In this document: piece by piece, positions 9,708 through 18,411 of the stretch
Layout: every line of letters starts with the position of its first letter
How positions within the stretch are numbered: position 1 is the stretch's first letter
From: Nevskia sp.
GTDB lineage: Bacteria > Pseudomonadota > Gammaproteobacteria > Nevskiales > Nevskiaceae
Length of the DNA stretch: 57,261 nucleotides
Direction of reading: 5' to 3'
NCBI GenBank assembly: GCA_030694365.1
Contig: JAUXYM010000087.1
Location: 1 to 57,261, forward strand
Made by a program: the position numbers and the translations under genes
Notes under the pieces: generated by a model
Databases searched by the model: none
What the model was told of the DNA's origin: nothing
Seen by the model: the letters and a program-made list of their open reading frames with translations, nothing else

Positions 9708-9970
9708 TGTCGGGCCATAGCTGCCTGATATAGTTTCAAACTTACAGACTGTTCCGCAGCCGGATTTTCGTCACCATGATGACGATAAGCTCGGCTCAAT
9801 CTCGCGTGCGCGCAGTAATGCCAGCGACCTTCTGATTCGAGCGCCATTACTCGTGCGCCTCGGGCTTGTACCAATACCCATCGAGCAGTACTCCCGCTAC
9901 CCTTCGACGAGCGAAACTTCGACGTTTCGTGATCGATCGTTGTCAGAATTACAACCGAGGAGTGTCGCCC

Positions 9971-11542
9971 GTGGAGACCCCGCTGAGCCCGCTGGAATTT
10001 GCCCGCCGCGCCCGCAAGCTCTATCCCGACCGCGAAGCCGTGGTCGATGGCGATCGTCGCTACACCTACAGACAGTTTCTTGATCGCTGCGACCGCGCCT
10101 CGTCCGCGTTCCAGGCGCTGGGCGTGAGCAAAGGCGACCGCGTTGCGCTGATCTCGCCGAATACCCACACGAACCTGGAGACGTACTACTCGATCCCGCA
10201 GTTCGGTGGCGTGATCGTGCCGATCAACTATCGGCTGACGGCCGATGATTTCGTTTACCTGATCAATCACAGCGGCGCGAAGATTGTCTGCGCGCATCCG
10301 GACTACTTCGATGCCATCGACAGCATTCGCAGCCAATTGCCGAACGTCGAGCATTACGTTGCGTTCGAAGGCTCGCGCAACGCTTGGCTCGAGTACGAGA
10401 CTCTGGTTGAACAGGCGTCGCCGGATTTTCAACGGACAGAGGTTGCCGAGACCGATCTGCTGTCCGTGAACTACACCAGCGGAACCACGTCGCGTCCGAA
10501 GGGCGTGATGATCACCCATCGCAATGCCTGGATGAATTCGGTCGGCGTACTGGTGCACATGCACATGACGCCGTCCGACCGTTATCTGTGGACACTGCCG
10601 ATGTTCCACGCCAATGGCTGGACCTTTGTCTGGACCATCACCGCAGTCGGTGCCAAGCACGTCTGTCTGCGCAAGGTCGAGCCACTGGCGATCTACGACC
10701 ACATCAACCGCGAAGCCGTGACCTTGCTGTGCGCCGCGCCAACCGTGCTGATCGGCATTGCCAACGGCCCGGAAGCGCAGCGTCGTGCTGTGCGGCCAGG
10801 CGTTCGTGTGATCACGGCGGGTGCGCCACCGGCACCGGCGACGATCGAGCGAGTCGAAGGCGAACTCGGCTGGACCATCACTCAGGCTTACGGGCTGACC
10901 GAAACCTCGCCGTTCATCACCATCTGCGAGCCGCTTCCGGCCCACGATGAACTGAGCACCGAACAACGCGCGCGGATCAAGGCACGTCAAGGCGTGGAAC
11001 TGGTGACCTCCGGCGAAACCGCCGTGTTCGACGACCAGGATCAACCGGTGCCGGCTGATGGCACGACGCTCGGCGAGATCGTGGCACGCGGCAACACGGT
11101 GATGCGCGGCTACTACAACGATCCGGAAGCGAGCGCAAAAGCGTTGAAGGGTGGCTGGTTTCGTACCGGCGACGCGGCCGTCGTGCATCCGGACGGCTAC
11201 ATCGAGATTCGCGACCGCTTGAAAGACGTGATCATTTCCGGTGGCGAAAACATTTCGTCGATCGAGGTCGAGGGAATCTTGTTGCGGCACCCGGCGATCA
11301 TCGAAGTCGCGGTGGTCGGCATGCCGCACGAGAAATGGGGCGAATCTCCGGAGGCCTTCGTCGTGCTGCGTCCAGGACACAGCCTTGCCGACGGCGAACT
11401 GAAGACCTTCTGCCGCGTAAGCCTCGCCCACTTCAAAGTGCCGACGGCGTTTCATGTCGTCACCGAACTGCCGAAGACCGCGACCGGCAAGATCCAGAAG
11501 TTCGTGCTGCGCGGCAAGCGCGCGGCGATCGCTACGCAGTAG
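9971..11542 (+). CDS. Fatty acyl-CoA synthetase (AMP-forming ligase family)
   Basis: ATP-dependent ligase that adenylates a carboxylic acid and transfers it to CoA. The product is 523 aa from GTG 9971, chosen because GAGGAG at 9957-9962 is at the right distance and [19 protein letters not shown] is where the family starts; an upstream ATG at 9866 would add 35 unconserved residues. Core motifs: [13 protein letters not shown] (P-loop), [47 protein letters not shown], and KTATGKIQK with the catalytic Lys near the C-terminus. The closest architecture is the medium/long-chain AlkK/FadD-like group; the substrate cannot be told. It stands alone on the plus strand between tRNAs and lexA. Confidence 0.9.
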   Translation: METPLSPLEFARRARKLYPDREAVVDGDRRYTYRQFLDRCDRASSAFQALGVSKGDRVALISPNTHTNLETYYSIPQFGGVIVPINYRLTADDFVYLINHSGAKIVCAHPDYFDAIDSIRSQLPNVEHYVAFEGSRNAWLEYETLVEQASPDFQRTEVAETDLLSVNYTSGTTSRPKGVMITHRNAWMNSVGVLVHMHMTPSDRYLWTLPMFHANGWTFVWTITAVGAKHVCLRKVEPLAIYDHINREAVTLLCAAPTVLIGIANGPEAQRRAVRPGVRVITAGAPPAPATIERVEGELGWTITQAYGLTETSPFITICEPLPAHDELSTEQRARIKARQGVELVTSGETAVFDDQDQPVPADGTTLGEIVARGNTVMRGYYNDPEASAKALKGGWFRTGDAAVVHPDGYIEIRDRLKDVIISGGENISSIEVEGILLRHPAIIEVAVVGMPHEKWGESPEAFVVLRPGHSLADGELKTFCRVSLAHFKVPTAFHVVTELPKTATGKIQKFVLRGKRAAIATQ

Positions 11543-11798
11543 TGATGCCGAACTGCTGCCGGGCGCTGCTTTGTTCAGGCCCGGCATGCGTCTGAGCCAG
11601 TAGAGGACGGGTGCCTGCTGCTGTACGACTCCAGAGCGGACCTGGCTTCAAGCAAGGGTTCGACTCTTGCCCGCAGCAGATCCGGCAGCGCCGACCAGCA
11701 GGAGTTGTAATCAGATGCCGTGCTCGTGATTGCCGAGAGCCTGGCGTCCTGCTGACTCCCGCGACCGGTCTGTCCGTTCTGCGTCAGCATGGCCGGAC

Positions 11799-12107
11799 TC
11801 AACCGATCAGGCCGGACGGCAGCAGCGACAGCATGCCCTGCAGCAACGCCGCCTGATGCTGGATCAGCAGGCCCACCATCAGCGCGACGATGCCGAGCTT
11901 CAGCGCAAAGGTGATCAACGGGCTGTCGATGATCAGATCGCTCTGATCTGCGACTGAGGCAAGGCGTGGGGTGTTGCGGCGAACCGTACCGGCATTGCTG
12001 ACCACGCCGCGACGGGCATCGTCGAAATACAGCTGACGATGCTGGGCGACATTGCGATTGATCAGACGACGACGGCGGGCTTCTTCGCGCTGCTGTTGCT
12101 GGTTCAT
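11799..12107 (-). CDS. Small single-pass membrane protein cotranscribed with lexA
   Basis: No family recognised. The product is 102 aa: a charged, Gln/Arg-rich N-terminal half (MNQQQQREEARRRR) and one hydrophobic helix at about residues 67-86 (FALKLGIVALMVGLLI), then a short tail. The positive charge before the helix suggests an N-in orientation. Its ATG overlaps the lexA TGA (ATGA at 12104-12107), so translation is likely coupled and the gene would be SOS-induced from the lexA box. In Pseudomonas the gene in this position is sulA, and several unrelated SOS division inhibitors (SidA, YneA) are small single-pass membrane proteins; a similar role here is only inference. Confidence 0.7.
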   Translation of the reverse strand: MNQQQQREEARRRRLINRNVAQHRQLYFDDARRGVVSNAGTVRRNTPRLASVADQSDLIIDSPLITFALKLGIVALMVGLLIQHQAALLQGMLSLLPSGLIG

Positions 12108-12727
12108 CGACGTACTCCAATGACGCCCAGAGCCAGTCCTTCGATCACCAGTTCCTGCTCGCGCAGGTCGAGGATGATTGGCTGGTAGGCCGGGTCGGTG
12201 TTTTCAGGAATCAGGCTGACGATGTGGCCCTCGCGCTTGAAGCGCTTGACCGTCGCTTCATCGCCGATGCGGGCGACAACGATCTGGCCGTTCATCGCGT
12301 TCTGGGCGCGCTTCACGGCCAGCAGATCACCATCGAGAATGCCGGCGTCGCGCATCGACTGGCCCTTCACTCTCAGCAGGAAATCCGGTGCCGGCTCGAA
12401 CAGGTTTGCAGCCAGATCGCGATGATCGTCGAGGTTCTCGACCGCGAGGATCGGCAGACCGGCCGCAACGCGACCGACGACCGGAATCTTCAGCATCTCG
12501 ACCCGGCGTTCACGATGCTGGACCGCCAGGCGAATCCCGCGCGCCTGACCAGTCACTTCCAGATGGCCTTTCTCGGCCAGCGTGCGCAGATACTGTTCGG
12601 CGGAATTCGCGGAGCGCAGGCCGAAAGCGGCGGCGATTTCAGCGCGCGTCGGCGCACCGCCGTTATCGGCGATGTGCTTGCAAATGAAATCGAGTACCTG
12701 GGTCTGTCTTGCAGTAAGATCGGTCAT
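12104..12727 (-). CDS. lexA: SOS repressor LexA
   Basis: Represses SOS genes and cleaves itself when RecA filaments form. The product is 207 aa. The start MTDLTARQTQVLDFI at 12727 has AAGGA about 9 nt upstream; 13 further codons in frame would overlap the operator. N-terminal winged helix with recognition region RSANSAEQYL, where E. coli LexA has RSPNAAEEHL, so two contact positions differ (Ala42 to Ser, Glu45 to Gln by eye). Cleavage site RVAAGLPI (Ala-Gly), catalytic Ser in GQSMRDAG and Lys in ATVKRF. It has its own LexA box and lies at the 3' side of imuA-imuB-dnaE2. Confidence 0.96.
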   Translation of the reverse strand: MTDLTARQTQVLDFICKHIADNGGAPTRAEIAAAFGLRSANSAEQYLRTLAEKGHLEVTGQARGIRLAVQHRERRVEMLKIPVVGRVAAGLPILAVENLDDHRDLAANLFEPAPDFLLRVKGQSMRDAGILDGDLLAVKRAQNAMNGQIVVARIGDEATVKRFKREGHIVSLIPENTDPAYQPIILDLREQELVIEGLALGVIGVRR

Positions 12728-12743
12728 TGCTGAGGCGTCCTTG

Positions 12744-12761
12744 ATATGTATATTTATACAA
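12744..12761 (-). promoter_or_regulatory. LexA-type operator of lexA
   Basis: Plus-strand sequence ATATGTATATTTATACAA. Read on the minus strand the core is TTGT-N8-ACAT, the E. coli SOS-box layout (CTGT-N8-ACAG) with outer bases changed. It ends 16 bp before the lexA ATG. The same 18 bases occur upstream of imuA at 18195-18212, which strongly supports a shared operator. Confidence 0.85.
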
Positions 12762-12777
12762 GTCACCGCCTGAGCCT

Positions 12778-12839
12778 GTAAAGTGCCGTTCGTCGGCGCT
12801 TTACAAATTCACACCAGCGCCGTTCGTCGGCGCTTTTTT
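12778..12839. repeat. Tandem hairpins between dnaE2 and lexA
   Basis: Two copies of the 18-mer GCCGTTCGTCGGCGCTTT type lie about 34 bp apart. The first (12778-12804) makes an 11-bp stem with one G-T pair and a TTCGT loop. The second (12816-12834) makes a 7-bp stem followed by six T on the plus strand, an intrinsic terminator pointing away from lexA with no plus-strand gene to serve. On the minus strand neither is followed by T, so they may act as folded spacers that separate dnaE2 mRNA from lexA. Confidence 0.6.
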
Positions 12840-12875
12840 GTGGGCGACCGCTTTTGCTGCTCGCTCAACGCGCCG

Positions 12876-15800
12876 TCAGTGGAAGTTGCGCGATACGACC
12901 GGCATATCGGCGATCCAGTCGCTGACATCGCGGAAGCGCTCGGCGACAACATGGGTAACGCCATCGACCTTCTGCAGTTCGCCAGCGACGATCAGCAGGC
13001 GGCTGCCAAGCAACACGGCGCGCTGCGCATCGAAACTCTTTTTCCAGACCACCAGGTTGTGGCAGCCGGTCTCGTCTTCCAGGGTCATGAACATCACGCC
13101 TTTGGCGGTCTGCGGACGCTGACGATTCAACACCAGGCCGGCGATTCGCACGCTTTGCCGGTGTGCAAGCGTCGCCATGTCGGCCGATGTCCGCACGCCA
13201 AGTTTTGCGAGCCTGGGCCGCAGCAGGGCCAGCGGATGACGGCGCAAGCTCAGGCCGGTGCTCTGGTAGTCGGCCAGCACCTCTTCCGCTTCATGCGGCA
13301 CTCGCAGGACGACATCGCTTTCAAGCGACGCATGACCCGCCAGCATCGCCGGCAGGTCTTCGATGCCCTGCACTTGCCAGTGCACAGCATGACGATGGCC
13401 GCCCAAAGTGCGCAGCGCATCGGCCTTGGCCAGCAAGCGACGCGTGGCAACATCAAGCGCGGCACGGCGCACCAGGTCCTCGATGTCGACGAACGACGCA
13501 TCGCGGCGCGCAGCCACAATGCTGTTCGCCACGTCCTCGTTCAGGCCATCGACCAGACGCAGGCCCAGCCGGATAGCTGGATTGCCGTCGCGTGCCTTGG
13601 GAACCGTGCAGTCCCAGTCGCTGTTCCTGACATCGACCGGCCGCACTTCCACCCCTGCCCGCTTCGCTTCGCGGATCAGCTGCGCCGGCCCGTAGAAGCC
13701 CATCGGCTGGCTGTTGATCAGCGCGGCGAAGAAGGCGGCCGGATGGTGGCGCTTGATCCAGGAAGAGACATAGGCAAGCAGCGCAAAGCTCGCCGAATGC
13801 GACTCCGGAAAACCGTAGCTGCCGAAGCCCTTGATCATCTCGAAGATCTGTTCGGCGAAGGCTGCCTCGTAAAGGTTCTTCTGCATGCCGTCGAGCAGAC
13901 GCTGGCGCAACGGCATCAGGCTGCCGTCCTTGCCCCAGGCGGCCATCGAACGACGCAGCTGATCGGCTTCGCCCTGAGAAAAATCGGCGGCAACTACCGC
14001 GATCTCGATGACCTGCTCCTGGAATAGCGGCACGCCCAGGGTGCGACTCAGCACGTCTTCGAGTTCCGGGCTTGGATAAGTCACGGAATCCGGATATTTC
14101 CGCCGCTTCAGATAGGGATGGACCATGCCGCCCTGGATCGGCCCCGGCCGGACGATCGCGATCTGGATCACCAGATCGTAGAAATTCTTGGGCCGCAAAC
14201 GCGGCAGCATGCTCATCTGCGCCCGCGATTCGATCTGGAACACGCCCACCGTGTCGGCCGCCTGGATCATCTCGTAGGTGGGTTTATCGTCACGCGGGAT
14301 GCTGACGATCGAATGCCGCACACCGGTCTGCCGTTCGATGAATTCGAACATCCGCCGGATCGCGCTGAGCATGCCCAGCGCCAGACAATCGACCTTCAGC
14401 AGGCCCAGCGCTTCGAGATCGTCCTTCTCCCACTGGATGATCGTGCGATCCGGCATCGCCGCGTTTTCGACCGGCACCAGTTCGTGCAGCGGATGCTCGG
14501 AAATGACGAAGCCGCCGACGTGCTGGGACAGATGGCGCGGTGTGCCGACCAGCGCCCGCACCAGCTTGAGCCAGCGCGCGACGATCGGCGCTTCCGGATC
14601 GAAACCCTGCTCGCGCAGGCGATCCGGCAAGGTTTCGGGTTCGTCCCACCAGGCCAGCGAGCCCGACAGGCGATCGATCTCGTCGGCACCGATGCCGAGC
14701 GCCTTGCCCACATCGCGGATCGCCGAACGACGGCGATAGCGGATCACCGTCGCCGCCAGCGCGGCACGTTCGCGGCCGTACTTGTTGTAGATGTACTGCA
14801 TCACCAACTCGCGGCGCTGATGCTCGAAATCGACATCGATGTCCGGCGGCTCATTGCGCTCCCTCGACAGGAAACGGCCGAACAGCAGGCGCTGCTCGGC
14901 CGGATTGACGCTGGTGATGCCGAGCGCGTAGCAGACCGCCGAATTCGCCGCCGATCCCCGGCCCTGACAAAGGATTTCCGGTGTCTGCGCACGCGCCCAG
15001 CGGACGATGTCGTGCACGGTCAGGAAAAAGGCTTCGTAACGAAGCTCGATGATCAGCTCCAGCTCCAGCTCGATGGTCTTGCGCACTGCGGCAGGTTCGC
15101 CCTCCGGCCAACGGTCGCGCAGGCCCTGTTCGGTGAGCACGCGCAACCAGCTGCTGCGCGTGTGGCCGGCCGGCACCAGCTCATGCGGGTATTCGTAGTT
15201 CAGTCCAGCCATCGAAAAGCTGCAGCGCTCGGCGATCGCGGTGGCCTCGGCCAGCAAGGCGTCCGGATACAGCGTCCGCAGTTCGGCAATCGGTCGCAGA
15301 TGCCGCTCGCCGTTCGGAAACAGCCGCGTGCCGCAGTCCGCAAGCTGCAGGCCGTGGCGGATTGCGGTCACGGTGTCCTGCAAGGCTCGCGCTTCGCGGA
15401 CATGTATATGGACATCACCAGCCGCCACGCAGCGCAGATGCAATTGCCGACCGAGGCTCAGCAGACGGTTCAGCCGGGCGCGATCATCACCGGACCGATG
15501 TAGTTCCACGGCGACCCAGGCCCGTTCACCAAACTTCGATGCGATGAAGCGGCCTTCGCTTTCCGCAAGCGCGTCGTCATCCGGCGGCAGCCACAGCACC
15601 AGTACCTGAGCGAGGCCGGTCAGATCTTCGCGAGTCAGGAAGTACTCGCCCTTGTCCGCCGCGCGGCGGCCGATGGTGATCAGCCGGCAAATCTGGCTGT
15701 AGGCCGCATGATCGGGTGCCAGCAGCACGAAGCGCAGGCCGTCATCGAGCCGAAACTCGGCACCGACGATCAGCTTGAAGCCAAGCGCCTTTGCCGCGAC

Positions 15801-15959
15801 ATGCGTGCGAACCATGCCAGCCATCGAGCATTCGTCGGTGAGCGCCAGTGCTGCGTAGCCTTGCGTCTGTGCGGCTTCGATCAGTTGCGCGGGCGATGAC
15901 GCCCCGCGCAGGAAGCTGTAGTGCGACAGACAATGCAGCTCGGCGTATCCGCTCGTCAC
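12876..15959 (-). CDS. dnaE2: Error-prone DNA polymerase DnaE2 (ImuC)
   Basis: C-family polymerase that performs SOS translesion synthesis with ImuA and ImuB. The product is 1027 aa, within the usual range. It starts with GTG 15959 (MTSGYAELHCLSHYSFLRG), 9 nt after imuB. An N-terminal PHP domain (about 1-270) is followed by the polymerase core with the catalytic motif PPDIDVDFEHQRR near residue 370 and GRGSAANSAVCYALGIT. There is a helix-hairpin-helix region around 830-900 and a C-terminal OB-fold (RIAGLVLNRQRPQTAKGVMF). It lacks the long tau-binding tail of DnaE1. Cotranscribed with imuA-imuB under LexA control. Confidence 0.95.
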   Translation of the reverse strand: MTSGYAELHCLSHYSFLRGASSPAQLIEAAQTQGYAALALTDECSMAGMVRTHVAAKALGFKLIVGAEFRLDDGLRFVLLAPDHAAYSQICRLITIGRRAADKGEYFLTREDLTGLAQVLVLWLPPDDDALAESEGRFIASKFGERAWVAVELHRSGDDRARLNRLLSLGRQLHLRCVAAGDVHIHVREARALQDTVTAIRHGLQLADCGTRLFPNGERHLRPIAELRTLYPDALLAEATAIAERCSFSMAGLNYEYPHELVPAGHTRSSWLRVLTEQGLRDRWPEGEPAAVRKTIELELELIIELRYEAFFLTVHDIVRWARAQTPEILCQGRGSAANSAVCYALGITSVNPAEQRLLFGRFLSRERNEPPDIDVDFEHQRRELVMQYIYNKYGRERAALAATVIRYRRRSAIRDVGKALGIGADEIDRLSGSLAWWDEPETLPDRLREQGFDPEAPIVARWLKLVRALVGTPRHLSQHVGGFVISEHPLHELVPVENAAMPDRTIIQWEKDDLEALGLLKVDCLALGMLSAIRRMFEFIERQTGVRHSIVSIPRDDKPTYEMIQAADTVGVFQIESRAQMSMLPRLRPKNFYDLVIQIAIVRPGPIQGGMVHPYLKRRKYPDSVTYPSPELEDVLSRTLGVPLFQEQVIEIAVVAADFSQGEADQLRRSMAAWGKDGSLMPLRQRLLDGMQKNLYEAAFAEQIFEMIKGFGSYGFPESHSASFALLAYVSSWIKRHHPAAFFAALINSQPMGFYGPAQLIREAKRAGVEVRPVDVRNSDWDCTVPKARDGNPAIRLGLRLVDGLNEDVANSIVAARRDASFVDIEDLVRRAALDVATRRLLAKADALRTLGGHRHAVHWQVQGIEDLPAMLAGHASLESDVVLRVPHEAEEVLADYQSTGLSLRRHPLALLRPRLAKLGVRTSADMATLAHRQSVRIAGLVLNRQRPQTAKGVMFMTLEDETGCHNLVVWKKSFDAQRAVLLGSRLLIVAGELQKVDGVTHVVAERFRDVSDWIADMPVVSRNFH

Positions 15960-15968
15960 TGTGACGGC

Positions 15969-17444
15969 TCAGGCCCAGACACCGTGCAGGAACCAGCCCT
16001 CGCTGCGGCGATCGCGGAACACCCAGAGGCCGCTGCCCTGCACATCGCTGCGGTAGTAGTCGCGCTGCACGTCGTCACCGTCCCACCAGCCGCCTTCCAG
16101 GCGTTCGAATCCGGCGATCCGGGCAGGAGCAGATGAAAGCGGCTTCGGCGGGTCGATCAGCCAGATCGGCCGTGGCGGCAGTTCGGACAACGATGGCAGC
16201 GCGGCGGGTGACGGCGGCGGCGCATCGCAGGCGCGCAGGTGCCAGCTGCGCTCGGGCCGGTGATCGGCGATCAGGCCAAGCGCAGTCACTGCTTCGGCAC
16301 CGAGCCGGGCGATCAGCTTTTCGATCAGCTGGCTCCAGGCTTCATCGTCACCGGCACGGCTTTCGAACAGGTCGCCCTGCCCGGTTGGCGGTTCGATGAA
16401 ATGCTCGGCGCTCAGCTTCAGGCTGCGCACCGGTGCCGGCAGCGGCATGCGGCTCAGGCGTTCGCGCAGCACGCGCAGCAGGCGTTCGGCGTCACGCGCC
16501 GGGCTGGCCAGACGCAGGTCGAGCACGGTGTCGGGCTGCGGCTTGCCGCCGCTGGCGCGGCCGTGGTTCAGGGTCAGCCGGAAGGCTTGCAGACCGGTGT
16601 CGCGGGCTTTCAGGAAATGGCCGAGTTCGCGGGTCATCCGCTGCAGCGGAAACAGCAGGCCTTCCGTGTGCTCGACATCACCCATCAGGTCGAAACGCCG
16701 CTGGTACTTCGGCGGCAGCCGGAAGCGCGGCCGCACATCCGGACGGCGGCCGAGCAGGCGGTCGAGATACAAGGTGAACGCGAGACCATGGCGTTTGGCC
16801 AGCGGTGCGGCCGGAAGTTTGAGCAGTTCGCCGATGCCGCTCAGGCCGACAGCTTTCAGCGCGTCCTGAACCTTCGGTTCCAGCGGCAGCGCGGCCAGCG
16901 GCAGGCCATCGAGCACGGCGGGCAGTTCGGCAGCAGCGCAGACCGGCTGCGACAACCCGAGCCGCGCCAGCAGTGCCGCCGCTTCCAGGGTCGGTGCCAG
17001 GCCACGATTGCCGACATGGCCGCTGTCGGCAAAGCCGGCATCGAAATCGGCCAGCAGGGCATCCAGCCCGCCGAACAACTTGAGGCTGGCACCGATATCG
17101 ACCCAGAGCAGTGCGCAGGGCAAGCCGTAATCCAGCTCGCTTTCGGTGATCTCCCAGACCAGTTCGGAACCGTAGCGATACGCCCAGGCGGCCAGTGCCT
17201 GCATGGCTTCGCGTTCGGAGCGCGGCTTGCGTTCGACGGCGCGAATGTCCGGATGCAGCGTCTGCACGGTGCCCCAGTCGGTGCCCGGCATGACGCGATC
17301 GGAAGCACCCGCAAGCACCCAGCGGCGTGCGCCCCGACGCCCGGTGACGACCTGCAGGCCGGCCTGAGAGGCAGGTTCCATCCCGGCAGTCGTACCGAGC
17401 GCTTCCAGCGAAAACTGCGGCAGATGCAGGCAAAGCCAGAGCAT
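15969..17444 (-). CDS. imuB: DNA repair protein ImuB (inactive Y-family polymerase homologue)
   Basis: Adaptor of the ImuA-ImuB-DnaE2 mutasome; it links the beta clamp to DnaE2. The product is 491 aa. The N-terminus MLWLCLHLPQFSLEAL replaces the acidic catalytic motif of active Y-family polymerases, as expected for ImuB. QGDLF near residue 365 is a good clamp-binding motif. The conserved C-terminal block runs from RDYYRSDVQG to GWFLHGVWA. The start lies 5 nt after the imuA stop, so the two are translationally close. Family assignment is firm. Confidence 0.93.
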   Translation of the reverse strand: MLWLCLHLPQFSLEALGTTAGMEPASQAGLQVVTGRRGARRWVLAGASDRVMPGTDWGTVQTLHPDIRAVERKPRSEREAMQALAAWAYRYGSELVWEITESELDYGLPCALLWVDIGASLKLFGGLDALLADFDAGFADSGHVGNRGLAPTLEAAALLARLGLSQPVCAAAELPAVLDGLPLAALPLEPKVQDALKAVGLSGIGELLKLPAAPLAKRHGLAFTLYLDRLLGRRPDVRPRFRLPPKYQRRFDLMGDVEHTEGLLFPLQRMTRELGHFLKARDTGLQAFRLTLNHGRASGGKPQPDTVLDLRLASPARDAERLLRVLRERLSRMPLPAPVRSLKLSAEHFIEPPTGQGDLFESRAGDDEAWSQLIEKLIARLGAEAVTALGLIADHRPERSWHLRACDAPPPSPAALPSLSELPPRPIWLIDPPKPLSSAPARIAGFERLEGGWWDGDDVQRDYYRSDVQGSGLWVFRDRRSEGWFLHGVWA

Positions 17445-17449
17445 GGCGA

Positions 17450-18085
17450 TCAGCCGTTCGCAGCCAGTGCCGGCAGCAGTACATCAACCGCTGCCGGCGT
17501 GCCGCCGCGACTTTTGAAAATGTCGACCCGCACCCCGCCCGGCCGCGCGGTGAGCTTCAGTCTCAATGCGGCCGGCGAGAACTCGGCCGCCGCGCGCGGC
17601 TCGCGGAACAGCAGGGCGGTGGTCTTGCCGGTTTCGGCGGCGAGCTGGAAGCGTTTCAGTTCCACCACACCGAGCCGCCCCGGCCAGGCCAGCACCGCGC
17701 CACAAGGCCCGGCACGCAAGATCTGCTCGGTCGCCCACAGGCCGCCGTCCTCGGACTGCGGCCGTACCAGCAGCAGGCGGGCCAGCACGATGCCGGCCTG
17801 GGCCAGCGCCGGTGCGAACGGCAGATGCGGTGGATCGACCAGCGCCACCCGGCCGCCGGCCTGGGTCAGCCGGGCGATCCACGGCAGCACCAACTGCATC
17901 TCGCCGATGCCCTGAGTGTCCGGAAACAGTTCGGTCAGCGCACCCACCGGCCAGCCGCCACCCGGTAATCTGCGATCCAGTTCGGCATGGCCGCTGGGTT
18001 CGGCGGTGACCCGGGCGAAGTCGCCACCGCGCCAGATATCAGGCCGGGCCAGTACCTCGCTCAGGGACGGCACCAGGGCGGTCAC
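17450..18085 (-). CDS. imuA: SOS translesion cofactor ImuA
   Basis: RecA-like accessory protein of the ImuB/DnaE2 mutasome. The product is 211 aa. The N-terminal region has LDRRLPGGGWPVGALTELF, the conserved ImuA block, followed by GGRVALVDPPHLPFAPAL; a true Walker A is absent, as in many ImuA proteins. First gene of the imuA-imuB-dnaE2 unit. The start codon lies 109 bp downstream of a LexA-type box, leaving a leader of about 100 nt. Confidence 0.9.
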   Translation of the reverse strand: MTALVPSLSEVLARPDIWRGGDFARVTAEPSGHAELDRRLPGGGWPVGALTELFPDTQGIGEMQLVLPWIARLTQAGGRVALVDPPHLPFAPALAQAGIVLARLLLVRPQSEDGGLWATEQILRAGPCGAVLAWPGRLGVVELKRFQLAAETGKTTALLFREPRAAAEFSPAALRLKLTARPGGVRVDIFKSRGGTPAAVDVLLPALAANG

Positions 18086-18194
18086 GAACCACTCCGGCAG
18101 GCACTGAGAGCTGGCATTGGAAAATGCAAGCCTTTGATTTCAGGTGATATGGAGTGATTGCGGAAGGACATCGGAATCTGCCAGAGATGATTGT

Positions 18195-18212
18195 ATATGT
18201 ATATTTATACAA
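18195..18212 (-). promoter_or_regulatory. LexA-type operator of imuA-imuB-dnaE2
   Basis: The same 18 bases as the box at lexA (ATATGTATATTTATACAA on the plus strand). Here the flanks extend it: TTGTAT just to the left makes a second, overlapping half-site, so 18191-18212 reads as a 22-bp imperfect palindrome with arms TTGTATA and TATACAA. The rest of the 18086-18411 intergenic stretch shows no gene; panE diverges to the right. Confidence 0.85.
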
Positions 18213-18411
18213 TTTCTTTGACGAATTCGCACCTGCCGTTCGGCATCTCGTCGATCGCAGGCGAACGGCCTGGCCAAAACGGCAGCGGCCGCATTGAGCG
18301 ATCATCCGGCGCACCATTTCGGCACAGCCCTTGCTGAACAAGACTGCAGATTCGTCATCGTCAGCACCGTTTCAAAACCCAGAACCCCTCTCAGGAATGA
18401 CCCTCAAGAAC

